DNA of 46,179 nucleotides from JBCDKH01 sp964388485. GTDB taxonomy: Bacteria > Planctomycetota > Phycisphaerae > Tepidisphaerales > Tepidisphaeraceae. Under the pieces are notes generated by a model that worked only from the letters and a program-made list of their open reading frames with translations, made no database searches and was not told the origin of the DNA. Made by a program: the position numbers and the translations under genes. The stretch spans positions 1 through 46,179 of the forward strand of contig CAYMAS010000025.1 of the NCBI GenBank assembly GCA_964388485.1, read 5' to 3'. This document shows positions 1 through 7,743 of this stretch, one piece after another (within the stretch, counting starts at the first letter, position 1; each line of letters opens with the position of its first letter).

Positions 1-616
1 CTTCGTAAAGGTCGCGGTAGGCTTGCCGCAGCGTTAGGAGCGAGGTGACGAGCATGGTGACCACCTCACGGTGAACTTGGAGGACCACATGTTGCTCGCA
101 GCCGGCCGCCCGCAGCGGTTCCAGCACCGCGGCCATGCGACGCTCGGCGTAGGCGGCAAGCCTCGGCTCGGCCTCTTCGAGCAGCCGGAGGGCTCGCACG
201 GGATCAAGCCCTTCGACAGCGTGCTCAGGGTCCCGAAACGCGGCATCATCAAGCAGTCGCTCGGCCGGCTTGGGACCCCGCTCGCTCGAACGTCGAGATG
301 CCGGGCGGGGTGACCCCGGCCCCGCCCAGCGGTGCGTTTCCTCAAGCAGGTCTGTTGCGGCCTCTGAAGACTTCTGCGTCCCCTCGTGAGCGAGGCACGC
401 GGCAACAGCGGTGAGCATCTTCAAGGCCTCGCGATGCGTCATCGCCAGATCCAGCTCGTCGGTGACACGGCCGACGTACTTGGTGAGCGACAGGATCACG
501 TCCCGCTCACGCCGGAAGACTCCTGCAGTCGAGGTCGCCTCACGGAACTTCGCCCGGTCGGCACGGATCTGGCGGACGGGTTGGTCGTCACGGCTCGTGT
601 AGCTTCGCTTGCTCAT
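1..616 (-). CDS. Unknown protein, C-terminus beyond the left edge
   Basis: An open frame starts at the ATG at 616-614 and stays open to base 1, so at least 205 residues are present and the C-terminus lies outside the window. The protein begins MSKRSYTSRDDQPVRQIRAD, is rich in Arg, Glu and Ala, and looks mostly helical. There is no signal peptide, membrane segment or catalytic motif that I recognise. An acidic stretch (LLEEAEPRLAAYAERR) and a later hydrophobic helix suggest a soluble DNA- or protein-binding accessory protein. It diverges from the small gene at 724, and one of two operator-like repeats lies immediately upstream of its start codon. I cannot name the family. Position and style suggest a gene carried by a mobile island. 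Coding status is supported by the long open frame and the divergent arrangement. Confidence 0.6.
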   Translation of the reverse strand, partial: MSKRSYTSRDDQPVRQIRADRAKFREATSTAGVFRRERDVILSLTKYVGRVTDELDLAMTHREALKMLTAVAACLAHEGTQKSSEAATDLLEETHRWAGPGSPRPASRRSSERGPKPAERLLDDAAFRDPEHAVEGLDPVRALRLLEEAEPRLAAYAERRMAAVLEPLRAAGCEQHVVLQVHREVVTMLVTSLLTLRQAYRDLYE

Positions 617-621
617 GGTAA

Positions 622-690
622 TCAAGACTTTTTCTTGAACGGCCGGACGGTAGATCGGCCAATCCAGCTAGTCAAGACTTTTTCTTGAAC
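622..690. promoter_or_regulatory. Twin 19-bp repeats, each an inverted repeat (operator-like)
   Basis: Two identical 19-bp copies, TCAAGACTTTTTCTTGAAC, sit at 622-640 and 672-690, a 50-bp period. Each contains the palindrome TCAAGA-N5-TCTTGA. They lie between the divergent genes starting at 616 (minus) and 724 (plus). The first copy covers the place where the ribosome site of the minus-strand gene should be. This layout fits a shared operator, possibly bound by the ribbon-helix-helix-like protein encoded at 724; that pairing is inference. No clear sigma-70 promoter was picked out. Confidence 0.5.
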
Positions 691-723
691 CGCCATTCTG
701 GGCCGACGGCACAATCATGGGGC

Positions 724-987
724 GTGGCCAAAGTGAAGCTGAACGTGTATGCCGACGATGCCGTCGTTCAGGCTTTCCGTGAACAAGTCGATGTTGTTGG
801 CGAGCCCATTGGCGACTGTGTCGCCGCGGCTATGCTCGGGTGGATTGAGGCGAACCCAGACGACCAAAAGAGGCTGCTGAAACAGCTCCACGATGCTCGG
901 CTAGAAGCGGGTATCTCTGCCCTCATAGATGCCGCCCTTGCTCGCCAGACGAGCCGCGTAACCAAGCGATCTAGACGTCGGTCCTAG
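724..987 (+). CDS. Small ribbon-helix-helix-like protein
   Basis: I chose the GTG at 724, which gives 87 residues starting (M)AKVKLNVYADDAVV. An upstream TTG at 685 lies inside the operator repeat and is less likely. The N-terminal pattern, a basic beta strand followed by DD-x-VV and two predicted helices, resembles CopG/Arc-type ribbon-helix-helix proteins, which bind DNA as dimers. The same opening (MAK-x-KL-x-V...DD-x-VV...D-x-x-G) occurs in the protein at 18791-19168 inside the integrated element, so the two are probably distant relatives. The C-terminus is basic (KRSRRRS). Its likely role is autoregulation at the twin repeats just upstream. Function is inferred from pattern only. Confidence 0.5.
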   Translation: MAKVKLNVYADDAVVQAFREQVDVVGEPIGDCVAAAMLGWIEANPDDQKRLLKQLHDARLEAGISALIDAALARQTSRVTKRSRRRS

Positions 988-1164
988 CCACGTGTGGGAA
1001 GGGATCAGCTTCTGAAGTGGACGCGGGTCGCCGGCGGCCCCCCGAGGGTTCAACGGCGATTCGCCGCAACCTCTCGCACCCGAAGCCGTTTTTCTCACGC
1101 GAGGACCGGGCCGACGGGCATCGACAACCACTCCTCATTTTTTACAGCTTCGCCGTTCCGGCGT

Positions 1165-1194
1165 CTTGACGCTTTACTTTGTCAAGGCTAAGCT
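1165..1194 (+). promoter_or_regulatory. Promoter with overlapping palindrome, defence operon 1
   Basis: TTGACG (1166-1171) and TAAGCT (1189-1194) are separated by 17 bases, a good sigma-70-like pair. The palindrome CTTGAC-N10-GTCAAG (1165-1170 / 1181-1186) covers the -35 and the spacer, so a bound repressor would block polymerase. The operon begins 28 bases downstream and encodes an XRE-HTH protein (3199-4407), which is the obvious candidate repressor. That link is inference. Confidence 0.55.
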
Positions 1195-1221
1195 ATCGGA
1201 AGCCCGAACAGGAGCATGCCG

Positions 1222-1827
1222 ATGGCGGAAAACGAAACGCTGGACATCCGATGCTCAAGCCGCTGGCGAAAGCCGCTTGAAGCGTTGCGTCGCCGTGCCC
1301 CCACTGAGGAAGTAGCGGACCTTCTCCGCGAGTCACTCGCTGACTGTTGGGGCAAGGTTCGCCGAGAGTTCAGGAAGGGAGGCTTCTCGCTTGAGGAGGT
1401 CCTCGATGCAGCCATCGATGGCGATCACGCCTTCTTGAACCGAGCCTACCGAGAGCTGCATTACCACAAGTTCGTGGAGTTGATCCGCAGATCCGCTGGC
1501 TTCATGGAGAATCGCGAACAAATCATGGAGTCAGCGATGCGGCAGCACCTGCGGATGACGGAACAGCAGATGCGGGATGTGCTGGCTCGGGACTCTGACG
1601 CTCAGTCTGTCTCGGATGCTTCACGACGGACTGACGAGGCGTTCAGCGAGATCCGACGAGATGCGTCAACCTTTGCTCAGTCTTTTGTGGAGAAGCCAAG
1701 GGCCGCAAGGCAGAAACTCTGCAGCAACTCAACTTACCGAAATCAAAGCGAGCTTGGGAAGCACGCGGCGATTTACGGGCTGTCGATTATGGCGACGATC
1801 CATGGGGGGAACGGGGTGAGGCCATGA
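1222..1827 (+). CDS. Unknown protein, first gene of QueC/M78/PIN operon
   Basis: The start is the ATG at 1222, seven bases after AGGAG (1210-1214). The in-frame ATG at 1216 lies too close to that site. The product has 201 residues, is highly charged and is predicted largely helical, with a run of Arg/Glu/Gln-rich segments around residues 20-160. I see no signal peptide or membrane segment and recognise no family. It overlaps the next gene by ATGA (1824-1827), so it is translationally coupled to the QueC-like protein. That coupling suggests the two act together, perhaps as a complex. In better-known defence loci with QueC-like proteins, small partner proteins of unknown fold are common, but I cannot match this one to any of them. 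Confidence 0.7.
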   Translation: MAENETLDIRCSSRWRKPLEALRRRAPTEEVADLLRESLADCWGKVRREFRKGGFSLEEVLDAAIDGDHAFLNRAYRELHYHKFVELIRRSAGFMENREQIMESAMRQHLRMTEQQMRDVLARDSDAQSVSDASRRTDEAFSEIRRDASTFAQSFVEKPRAARQKLCSNSTYRNQSELGKHAAIYGLSIMATIHGGNGVRP

Positions 1828-3185
1828 GCAGGCAACCGACTTTCACTGCTCGCGTCACCGCTCCTGCCACGGGAACGCTTGACCTTGAGTTGGACCGCAA
1901 CTTCCGATGTGACCTCTTCCGGCTCTCCGAGTCTCTTTGCCTCCCGGTCACTCCGCTGCAAGCAGACTTGGTTCGAATAGCAGCAGCGATCTACGCCGCA
2001 GATCGACTTATCCGACGGCCTCGGCTAACGTCGAAGTCTTTCCCGAACCGCCATTTCCGAATCGAGTGCGTCGTTAGCGACCGGGACTTCTGGACCGCTC
2101 AAAATGTCCGGATATGTCAGATCCTTGAGTTCTTGAGCGGGGACCAGATTGAACTGGTTTTTCTACCCGGCGAAGCCAAACGCCAGGGTCATGTGACGCG
2201 TCGCCTGCACCCGCTAAATATCGACGAAGTTGCACTGTACAGTGGCGGTCTTGATTCCGCGGCCGGGCTCATCGCTCATCTGACCACGAGCGACCGTGAC
2301 CTCTTCATCGTCACTGCCGAACATCAACCACATCAGAGAAAGCGGATTCGTCGCCAACTAGCGTTGCTGCCGCGTCCCCTCCGTCGAGTCGAGTCCGCGT
2401 CGGCGAGAACGACCCTTCTGGCCCCGCCTCGCTTGTCTGAGCAGGAGAGATCGCAAAGACTTCGTGGTTTCCTTTTCACCGCTTTGGGCGGTGCTGCCGC
2501 TGCGTGCCTCGGTGTCGGGAAGGTGCTCGTTTTTGAACATGGTGTTGGTAGCCTCAATCTTCCACCTGTCGCCAGCATGAGCTTCGGCGGGCTCGCGACG
2601 CGAGGGGCCCATCCGGCGTTCCTTCGGATGATGAGCGAACTTTCGACGGCAGTAGCTGGATCATCGATCCGATTCCAGTTGCCGTTTCAGTGGGAGACGA
2701 AGGGTGAGGTGGTCGCCGCTGCCATTGCCAGCGGCGGTTCACCGGTCATCGAGCACGCGATCTCCTGCGTCCATTACCCGCAACGGCGATCAGGTCCGGC
2801 GAAACAGTGCGGTCATTGTCCGGCGTGCATCGACCACCAAGTGGCAATGCACGCTGCTGGGAGTACGGCGACGAAGGATGCCTTCCTAGCTGACCCGAGG
2901 TTGCTGCCGAGAGGAGCCGACGAGGCGGCAGCCATCCGGCTCCTAGAGGCACAGGCGATCGACTTGGAGAGGCTTGAAAGCGGCGAGGATGTTGCTGGTC
3001 TCGCCGACCACTTGAGGATCACCGGCGAGGACTACCACGGCACGACCCTCGATCGTTGGGCCGCCCTGCATGTCACGTATGCGAAGCAGGTCCGTGCGTG
3101 GCTTGCAGACGGCAGAGGGAGGGGATTCGACTCGGTTGGGGCCCGTCTCGCGTCTGAGCAATCCACTCCTCTTGAAGCCGCCTGA
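1824..3185 (+). CDS. QueC-like PP-loop ATPase (7-deazaguanine-synthase family)
   Basis: The 453-residue protein carries the PP-loop ATP-pyrophosphatase signature YSGGLDSAAGL (SGGLDS at residues 140-145). It also has a QueC-style four-cysteine zinc site (Cys315, 329, 332, 335; CGHCPAC). QueC converts 7-carboxy-7-deazaguanine to the nitrile preQ0. This protein is about twice the length of housekeeping QueC (roughly 220-240 residues), with an extra N-terminal domain of about 130 residues and a C-terminal extension. Such long QueC-like proteins are known in anti-phage loci such as Qat and some CBASS operons, where they are thought to modify nucleobases or proteins. No other queuosine-pathway gene is nearby, so a defence role is more likely than tRNA modification. 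It is coupled to the upstream gene and is followed 13 bases later by the XRE-M78 gene. Confidence 0.82.
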   Translation: MSRQPTFTARVTAPATGTLDLELDRNFRCDLFRLSESLCLPVTPLQADLVRIAAAIYAADRLIRRPRLTSKSFPNRHFRIECVVSDRDFWTAQNVRICQILEFLSGDQIELVFLPGEAKRQGHVTRRLHPLNIDEVALYSGGLDSAAGLIAHLTTSDRDLFIVTAEHQPHQRKRIRRQLALLPRPLRRVESASARTTLLAPPRLSEQERSQRLRGFLFTALGGAAAACLGVGKVLVFEHGVGSLNLPPVASMSFGGLATRGAHPAFLRMMSELSTAVAGSSIRFQLPFQWETKGEVVAAAIASGGSPVIEHAISCVHYPQRRSGPAKQCGHCPACIDHQVAMHAAGSTATKDAFLADPRLLPRGADEAAAIRLLEAQAIDLERLESGEDVAGLADHLRITGEDYHGTTLDRWAALHVTYAKQVRAWLADGRGRGFDSVGARLASEQSTPLEAA

Positions 3186-3198
3186 GCAGGTGCTGACG

Positions 3199-4407
3199 AT
3201 GAAGAGCATCGACCCACATGTGTTTGGGCAACGCCTCCTCAAGTTCAGGAAACTTGCGGGACTCAACCAAGAAGCAGTCGCTCGGAAACTTGGTGTTTCC
3301 CGACCTACCTACATAGCAATCGAGAAGGGCAAGCGTGCGGCTTCGACGGATGAGATCCTGACCCTTGCCGGCGTAGTCGGTCGTCAGGTCCATGAGCTCG
3401 TGCGAGACCAGGAGCCTGTGCGGATCGAGCCGCATCTTCGGATGGGCGTCGATGCTTCAGCAAGTGATGCGGAGCAGGTCCATCAGGGGATCGGCTCGCT
3501 CGAAGCCTTCGCCGAAGACTACATTGCCCTCGAGCATTTGCTGAATGCTCCGCTCGTCTCAAACTACCCGCCAGAGGTGCGTCTTCCAACGCGTGGGAGC
3601 TTAGCTGACTTCGCAGAGGACATCGCAGCTGGCGAGCGATCTCGTCTTCAGTTAGGTGACAAGCCGATCATTGGACTTCGACGCCTCCTTGAGAGTGAGG
3701 TAGGAGTTCGCATCTTCGTCGATCACCTTCCGAGCCGGGTTGCTGGCCTCTACGCCTTCGTCGACAAACTCGGCTGCTGCATCATGGTCAACTCGCAGCA
3801 CCCACGGGAGCGTCGACGGGCGTCACTTGTCCATGAATACGGCCATTTCCTCGTCGATCGTCACAAACCCGGAGTCGACTATTTCTTCAGCGGCGAGCGA
3901 AAGCCAGCGAATGAACGCTTCGTCGAGATGTTCGGTATGGCGTTCCTCATGCCAGCACCAGGCGTCCGCAGACACTTCAACGAAACGGTCGACGCGAGTG
4001 GGGATTTTCAGGTCGGCGATCTGGTGCGGACGGCATCGTTCTTCGACGTCTCCGTTCAGTCGATGACTTACCGCCTTGAGGGACTCGGTCTCATAGGTAA
4101 AGGAACCTGGGATCTACTGGTCGAGTCGAAGTTCAAAGTCCGCACCGCCCGTAAAGATCTCGCGATACCGGAGGATGCTGCCAGCGATGTGACGCGTGGC
4201 CTTCCGGAGCGTTATCAGCTTCTCGCGGTGCAGGCATTCGTCCGTGAGTTGATTTCGGAGAGCGAACTTGCCCGATATCTTCGGAGCGACAGGATCGGAG
4301 CTCGTGAGATGGTCGCCAAGTACGAGCGGCACGCGGCGGTCAGCAACGGAGGCGAAGCGACGGATGTGAATCTGCCCCTTGAGCAGTCGCTGTTTAAGAT
4401 GAAGTGA
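3199..4407 (+). CDS. XRE-HTH plus M78 (ImmA/IrrE) metalloprotease
   Basis: I chose the ATG at 3199, just after the QueC-like gene stops (TGA 3183-3185), because GAGCAGG lies upstream and the HTH then begins at residue 9. The product has 402 residues. Residues 9-65 form an XRE helix-turn-helix (LNQEAVARKLGVSRPTYIAI). Residues 205-220 hold the zinc-protease motif HEYGH (212-216), typical of ImmA/IrrE M78 proteases. Proteins of this build repress their own operon and cleave a repressor or antitoxin partner when triggered. Here the downstream neighbour is a PIN nuclease and the promoter carries a palindrome, so it plausibly senses stress or infection and releases the nuclease. The family call is firm; the target is inference. 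Confidence 0.85.
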   Translation: MKSIDPHVFGQRLLKFRKLAGLNQEAVARKLGVSRPTYIAIEKGKRAASTDEILTLAGVVGRQVHELVRDQEPVRIEPHLRMGVDASASDAEQVHQGIGSLEAFAEDYIALEHLLNAPLVSNYPPEVRLPTRGSLADFAEDIAAGERSRLQLGDKPIIGLRRLLESEVGVRIFVDHLPSRVAGLYAFVDKLGCCIMVNSQHPRERRRASLVHEYGHFLVDRHKPGVDYFFSGERKPANERFVEMFGMAFLMPAPGVRRHFNETVDASGDFQVGDLVRTASFFDVSVQSMTYRLEGLGLIGKGTWDLLVESKFKVRTARKDLAIPEDAASDVTRGLPERYQLLAVQAFVRELISESELARYLRSDRIGAREMVAKYERHAAVSNGGEATDVNLPLEQSLFKMK

Positions 4408-4416
4408 GGTTCCGTT

Positions 4417-4965
4417 GTGACCGAGTCGCTCTGCCTCATTGACACCTGCTGCCTCATCAATCTCTGTGCGTTGGGTCAACCGATCGAGGAGGTTCTCCGA
4501 AAGCTCCCGTGCCAGCTGCTTGTCGCTCAGGCTGTAGAGCAAGAGCGAATCTTCATTCGACTGGATGCGGAGGAGGTCAGCAGCGAACGCCAAAGGGTGA
4601 ATCTTGAGCCCGCTTTTGCCGCGGGGTTACTCGGACGAGCCGGAGCCTTAACTGACGCGGAGAAGCAGCTCTTCGTTTCATTGGCGTCGCGGCTCGGTGA
4701 CGGTGAAGCAATGTCGATCGCGGTTGGTGTCTGCCGAAAACTGCCTGTGGTGACGGATGATCGGCTCGGACGCAAGATCGCGATCGAGTTCGGAATCGCG
4801 ACTGTGGGAACGCCGGAGCTTTGCCGAGCTTGGGCAACGGCCAGTCGTCTCGATGATCCAGTTACTGCGAACGCTCTCCGTCAGATCGAGCGGGTCGCTC
4901 GGTATAGGCCTAAGAGCGATGTGCCGGACGGCCCGTGGTGGCTTTCCTTGACCGATCGGTCGTAG
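4417..4965 (+). CDS. PIN-domain nuclease
   Basis: A GTG start at 4417 with GAGGT seven bases upstream gives 182 residues. The sequence opens with a strand and acidic residue (LIDTCCLINL, Asp9). It has GDGEAMSIAV (Glu97) in the middle and VVTDDR (Asp114/115) on the next strand, the order of metal-binding acids in PIN-fold RNases. PIN proteins are commonly toxins that cut RNA. It follows the XRE-M78 gene by nine bases, an arrangement known for HTH-protease/PIN pairs that behave like toxin-antitoxin modules. In this operon it is the best candidate for the killing effector. It ends 19 bases before the convergent end of hsdM. Confidence 0.75.
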   Translation: MTESLCLIDTCCLINLCALGQPIEEVLRKLPCQLLVAQAVEQERIFIRLDAEEVSSERQRVNLEPAFAAGLLGRAGALTDAEKQLFVSLASRLGDGEAMSIAVGVCRKLPVVTDDRLGRKIAIEFGIATVGTPELCRAWATASRLDDPVTANALRQIERVARYRPKSDVPDGPWWLSLTDRS

Positions 4966-4984
4966 TTGTCTTGGCTAACGCTGT

Positions 4985-6499
4985 TCACACTCCGCCTGCT
5001 TCATCGCCGGTAGATCCCGCTACGGCAGCAAACTGATCCAGTGCCGCTTGGAGATCCTCGATGATCTCCGCCGCGAGCACCTCTGGAGCCGGCAAGTCGT
5101 CGCCGTTCATGAGGTCGTCGTCCTTGAGCCAGAAAAGGTCGAGGTTGAGCTTGTCGCGAGCGACTAACTCGTCGTAGCCGAAGCGACGCCAGCGACCTTC
5201 CGAGTTCTGCTCGGACCAAGTTGCCTGCCGCTTGCGGCGATTCTCTGCGTTGAAGCAGGCGACGAAGTCGTCGAAATCGGTCCGCTTGATAGGGTTCTGC
5301 TTCAGCGTGAAGTGCTTGTTCGTCCGCAGGTCGTAGACCCAGAGGGCTTCCGTCCACGGCTTCTCGCGGCCGGGCTTCTTGTCGAAGAACAGGACGTTCG
5401 CCTTCACCCCCGGCCGATAAAAGATGCCTGTCGGCAGCCTGAGCAGGGTGTGGCAGTCGCACTGCTTCAGCAGCCGGCTGCGGATCTTCTCGCCGGCCCC
5501 GCCCTCGAAGAGGACGTTGTCGGGGACGACCACCGCCGCCTTGCCCTCGACCTCGAGCAGCGTGTAGACGTGCTGAAGGAAGTTGAGCTGCTTGTTGCCT
5601 GTGCTCGCCCAAAAATCTTGCCGGACGATCACCTGCTCCTCACGCTCGATCGCCCCCTCGTCGTTGACCGTCTGCAGGGTCTGCTTCTTCCCGAACGGCG
5701 GGTTCGTCAGGACCATCGAGTACTCGCGGCTCGGCGAACTCGCCAAGCTGTCGACGCCGCTCTCGATCGGACTCTCCCCCTCGCCGGCTCGGCCGATGTT
5801 GTGGAGGTAGAGATTCATCGCACACAGCCGAGCCGTGTTCGGCACAAGCTCGACGCCGCGAATCAGCTCCTCCTTCACCCGCTTCTTCTCATCGCGGTCG
5901 AGGTCCTTGCCGTGGTGCTCTTGAACGTAGTCGTGGGCAACGAGCAGGAAGCCGCCCGTGCCGGCCGCCGGGTCGATGATCGTGTCTTTCGGACCCGGCC
6001 GCATCACGTCGACGACCGCCTGGATGATCGGGCGGTAGGTGAAGTATTGCCCCGCCCCGCCAGTGCTCTCGGTGGCACTGCGGCTGAGCAACTCCTCGTA
6101 GACCGTCCCCTTCACGTCGACGTCGATCTGCACCCACTGGTGCGGGTCGATCAGGTCGATGATGAGCCGGCGGAGCTTGGCTGGGTCCGTGATCTCGTTC
6201 TTCGCCCGCCGGAAGATGACGCCGAGCAGGCCCGCCTGCTTGCCGAGCGTCTCCAGAGTGTGGCGGTAATGGACCTCGAGCTCATCGCCGTCCCGCTTGA
6301 CGAGCTCCTGCCAGCCGAAGCCGTCTGGGATGATCCCCTGACGGTTGTACGGCGGCCGAGACAGCTCGTCAGCCATCTTGAGGAAGAGCAGAAACGTGAT
6401 CTGCTCGACGTACGACAGGTAGCTCAGCCCGTCGTCGCGTAGAACGCCGGCGTGGCTCCAAACCCGACTGCCGAGCCCTGAGACGATCTTGCTTTTCAT
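4985..6499 (-). CDS. hsdM: Type I DNA methyltransferase subunit HsdM
   Basis: The 504-residue protein has the HsdM N-terminal helical domain (SYVEQITFLLFLKMADE). It has AdoMet motif I, DPAAGTGGF (176-184), and the N6-adenine catalytic motif NPPFG (266-270). It methylates adenine in the site recognised by HsdS and forms the M2S core of a type I restriction enzyme. Length and motif order are normal and nothing looks broken. It is the last gene of a five-gene minus-strand cluster, and its start overlaps the RES-like gene by ATGA (6496-6499). HsdM is therefore separated from HsdS by two additional genes, unlike the usual adjacent hsdM-hsdS pair. Confidence 0.95.
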   Translation of the reverse strand: MKSKIVSGLGSRVWSHAGVLRDDGLSYLSYVEQITFLLFLKMADELSRPPYNRQGIIPDGFGWQELVKRDGDELEVHYRHTLETLGKQAGLLGVIFRRAKNEITDPAKLRRLIIDLIDPHQWVQIDVDVKGTVYEELLSRSATESTGGAGQYFTYRPIIQAVVDVMRPGPKDTIIDPAAGTGGFLLVAHDYVQEHHGKDLDRDEKKRVKEELIRGVELVPNTARLCAMNLYLHNIGRAGEGESPIESGVDSLASSPSREYSMVLTNPPFGKKQTLQTVNDEGAIEREEQVIVRQDFWASTGNKQLNFLQHVYTLLEVEGKAAVVVPDNVLFEGGAGEKIRSRLLKQCDCHTLLRLPTGIFYRPGVKANVLFFDKKPGREKPWTEALWVYDLRTNKHFTLKQNPIKRTDFDDFVACFNAENRRKRQATWSEQNSEGRWRRFGYDELVARDKLNLDLFWLKDDDLMNGDDLPAPEVLAAEIIEDLQAALDQFAAVAGSTGDEAGGV

Positions 6500-7644
6500 G
6501 GAAGGCTACCCCCACCCGCGAGAGACTCTTTTGTCGCTATGTTGTTGATCTTGCCTTCTACCCTTCCGAACGTCGTCAGGGAATATCGTTCCGGAAACCC
6601 GTCAACGAGTTCGATATAGTAAGATGGATGATCCTTAGCGTAATGCCCAGCATTTGCTTGATTGACAAGGTCAGCTTGGCTCGCATCCAAGGCTCGGAAC
6701 GAATACGGCTCTGTCATGCGAAGGTTGTCCCGGAACTCGACATGATGGCGACCGAAGTTTGTTGTAGATCCAAGGATTGCGAAGTTGCAGATGCCGGCCG
6801 GATCTGTGACACATGGAGTTAAACGGGTCGAGAAATAACGGATTCCAATGTACTTCTGACCTCTAGCAATCCACTGCATTAAGATCTGCGGGATGACATA
6901 CTCCGGAATATAAGGATCTCCACGACCGGTTGCTCGTACTGAGCATGCCGCAACGAGAGGCCAAATCAAGACTGACGCAGCGACGAACTCTACCCAAGCT
7001 TGCCTGCTTGGATCGGTCGCAGGCGGGTGTGGGTTTTTGTCAATCCACCCGTGCAGGTACTTTGGCGAACGCCCGAAATCCAGGATCTCTACGGTCGGAT
7101 TGGCTCGCACCCATAGTGCAGTTACATACGTTTGATCGAGGGGAGGCTGTCCTACCTCATTCCAGCATGTGTAGATTGAACCACCACAATATAGCGTTGG
7201 CATTCCTCCCAAACTGTAACGCTGTGGGCCGGCGAACTGACGCTTATCGCGGGGAATGTCGAGCAACTCCTTTTTCGACAACACCTCGCCCTTCGAAGCC
7301 CTCATTCGATAGAAACGCGATGACAACGGAGACGTCCTGTAAAACTGGACATCCTCGAAAAGCGGCTGCATTGAGTCAAAGAGCGACATACCACGCTCTG
7401 CTGCGGACCGTGGATCGCCACTGTCGTGCTCCTTCTGCACCTCCACGAGCTCGTTAGCTTGAGCCAGTGCAGCAGGATGCCCCGCCAGTATTTCAAACGC
7501 GGCGGGCTCCCCAGGATCCAGAAGTTTGACCGCCGCGTCGAACCTCGAGAACAGGTCGGCGAGGAAGACATGATGTTCAACAGAACCATCGCTCTTCAAA
7601 GGTAGCTGAAGATCTTTGTGGGCGACGAGGTCAGCGAGTAGCAT
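6496..7644 (-). CDS. RES-domain-like protein embedded in the type I R-M cluster
   Basis: This 382-residue protein has an N-terminal helical part. From about residue 108 a segment resembles RES domains: RFYRMR (Arg113 region), QRYSLGGMPTLYCGG (141-155) and a following conserved Glu (WNEVG, Glu163). RES proteins such as Xre-RES toxins degrade NAD+. The expected order of Arg, Tyr and Glu is visible, but the spacing is longer than in small RES toxins, so this is a remote match. The rest of the protein (about 200 residues) is unrecognised. Its 3' end overlaps the start of hsdM by four bases, tying its expression to the methyltransferase. One hypothesis is a back-up effector that depletes NAD when restriction fails. 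Catalysis is unproven. Confidence 0.55.
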   Translation of the reverse strand: MLLADLVAHKDLQLPLKSDGSVEHHVFLADLFSRFDAAVKLLDPGEPAAFEILAGHPAALAQANELVEVQKEHDSGDPRSAAERGMSLFDSMQPLFEDVQFYRTSPLSSRFYRMRASKGEVLSKKELLDIPRDKRQFAGPQRYSLGGMPTLYCGGSIYTCWNEVGQPPLDQTYVTALWVRANPTVEILDFGRSPKYLHGWIDKNPHPPATDPSRQAWVEFVAASVLIWPLVAACSVRATGRGDPYIPEYVIPQILMQWIARGQKYIGIRYFSTRLTPCVTDPAGICNFAILGSTTNFGRHHVEFRDNLRMTEPYSFRALDASQADLVNQANAGHYAKDHPSYYIELVDGFPERYSLTTFGRVEGKINNIATKESLAGGGSLP

Positions 7645-7743
7645 AGCTTATCGGGCAGAAAATGTCTTGTTCAGCAGCGTGATGGCGTCCGAAGCCCTCG
7701 GATAGTGTGGCAGAGTCTACGCTACAGGGTCATCTTGTTGGCA

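Noticed and set aside
1824..4965. Qat defence system
   Set aside because: Only the QueC-like member resembles it; no ATPase (QatA-like) or TatD-like nuclease gene is present.
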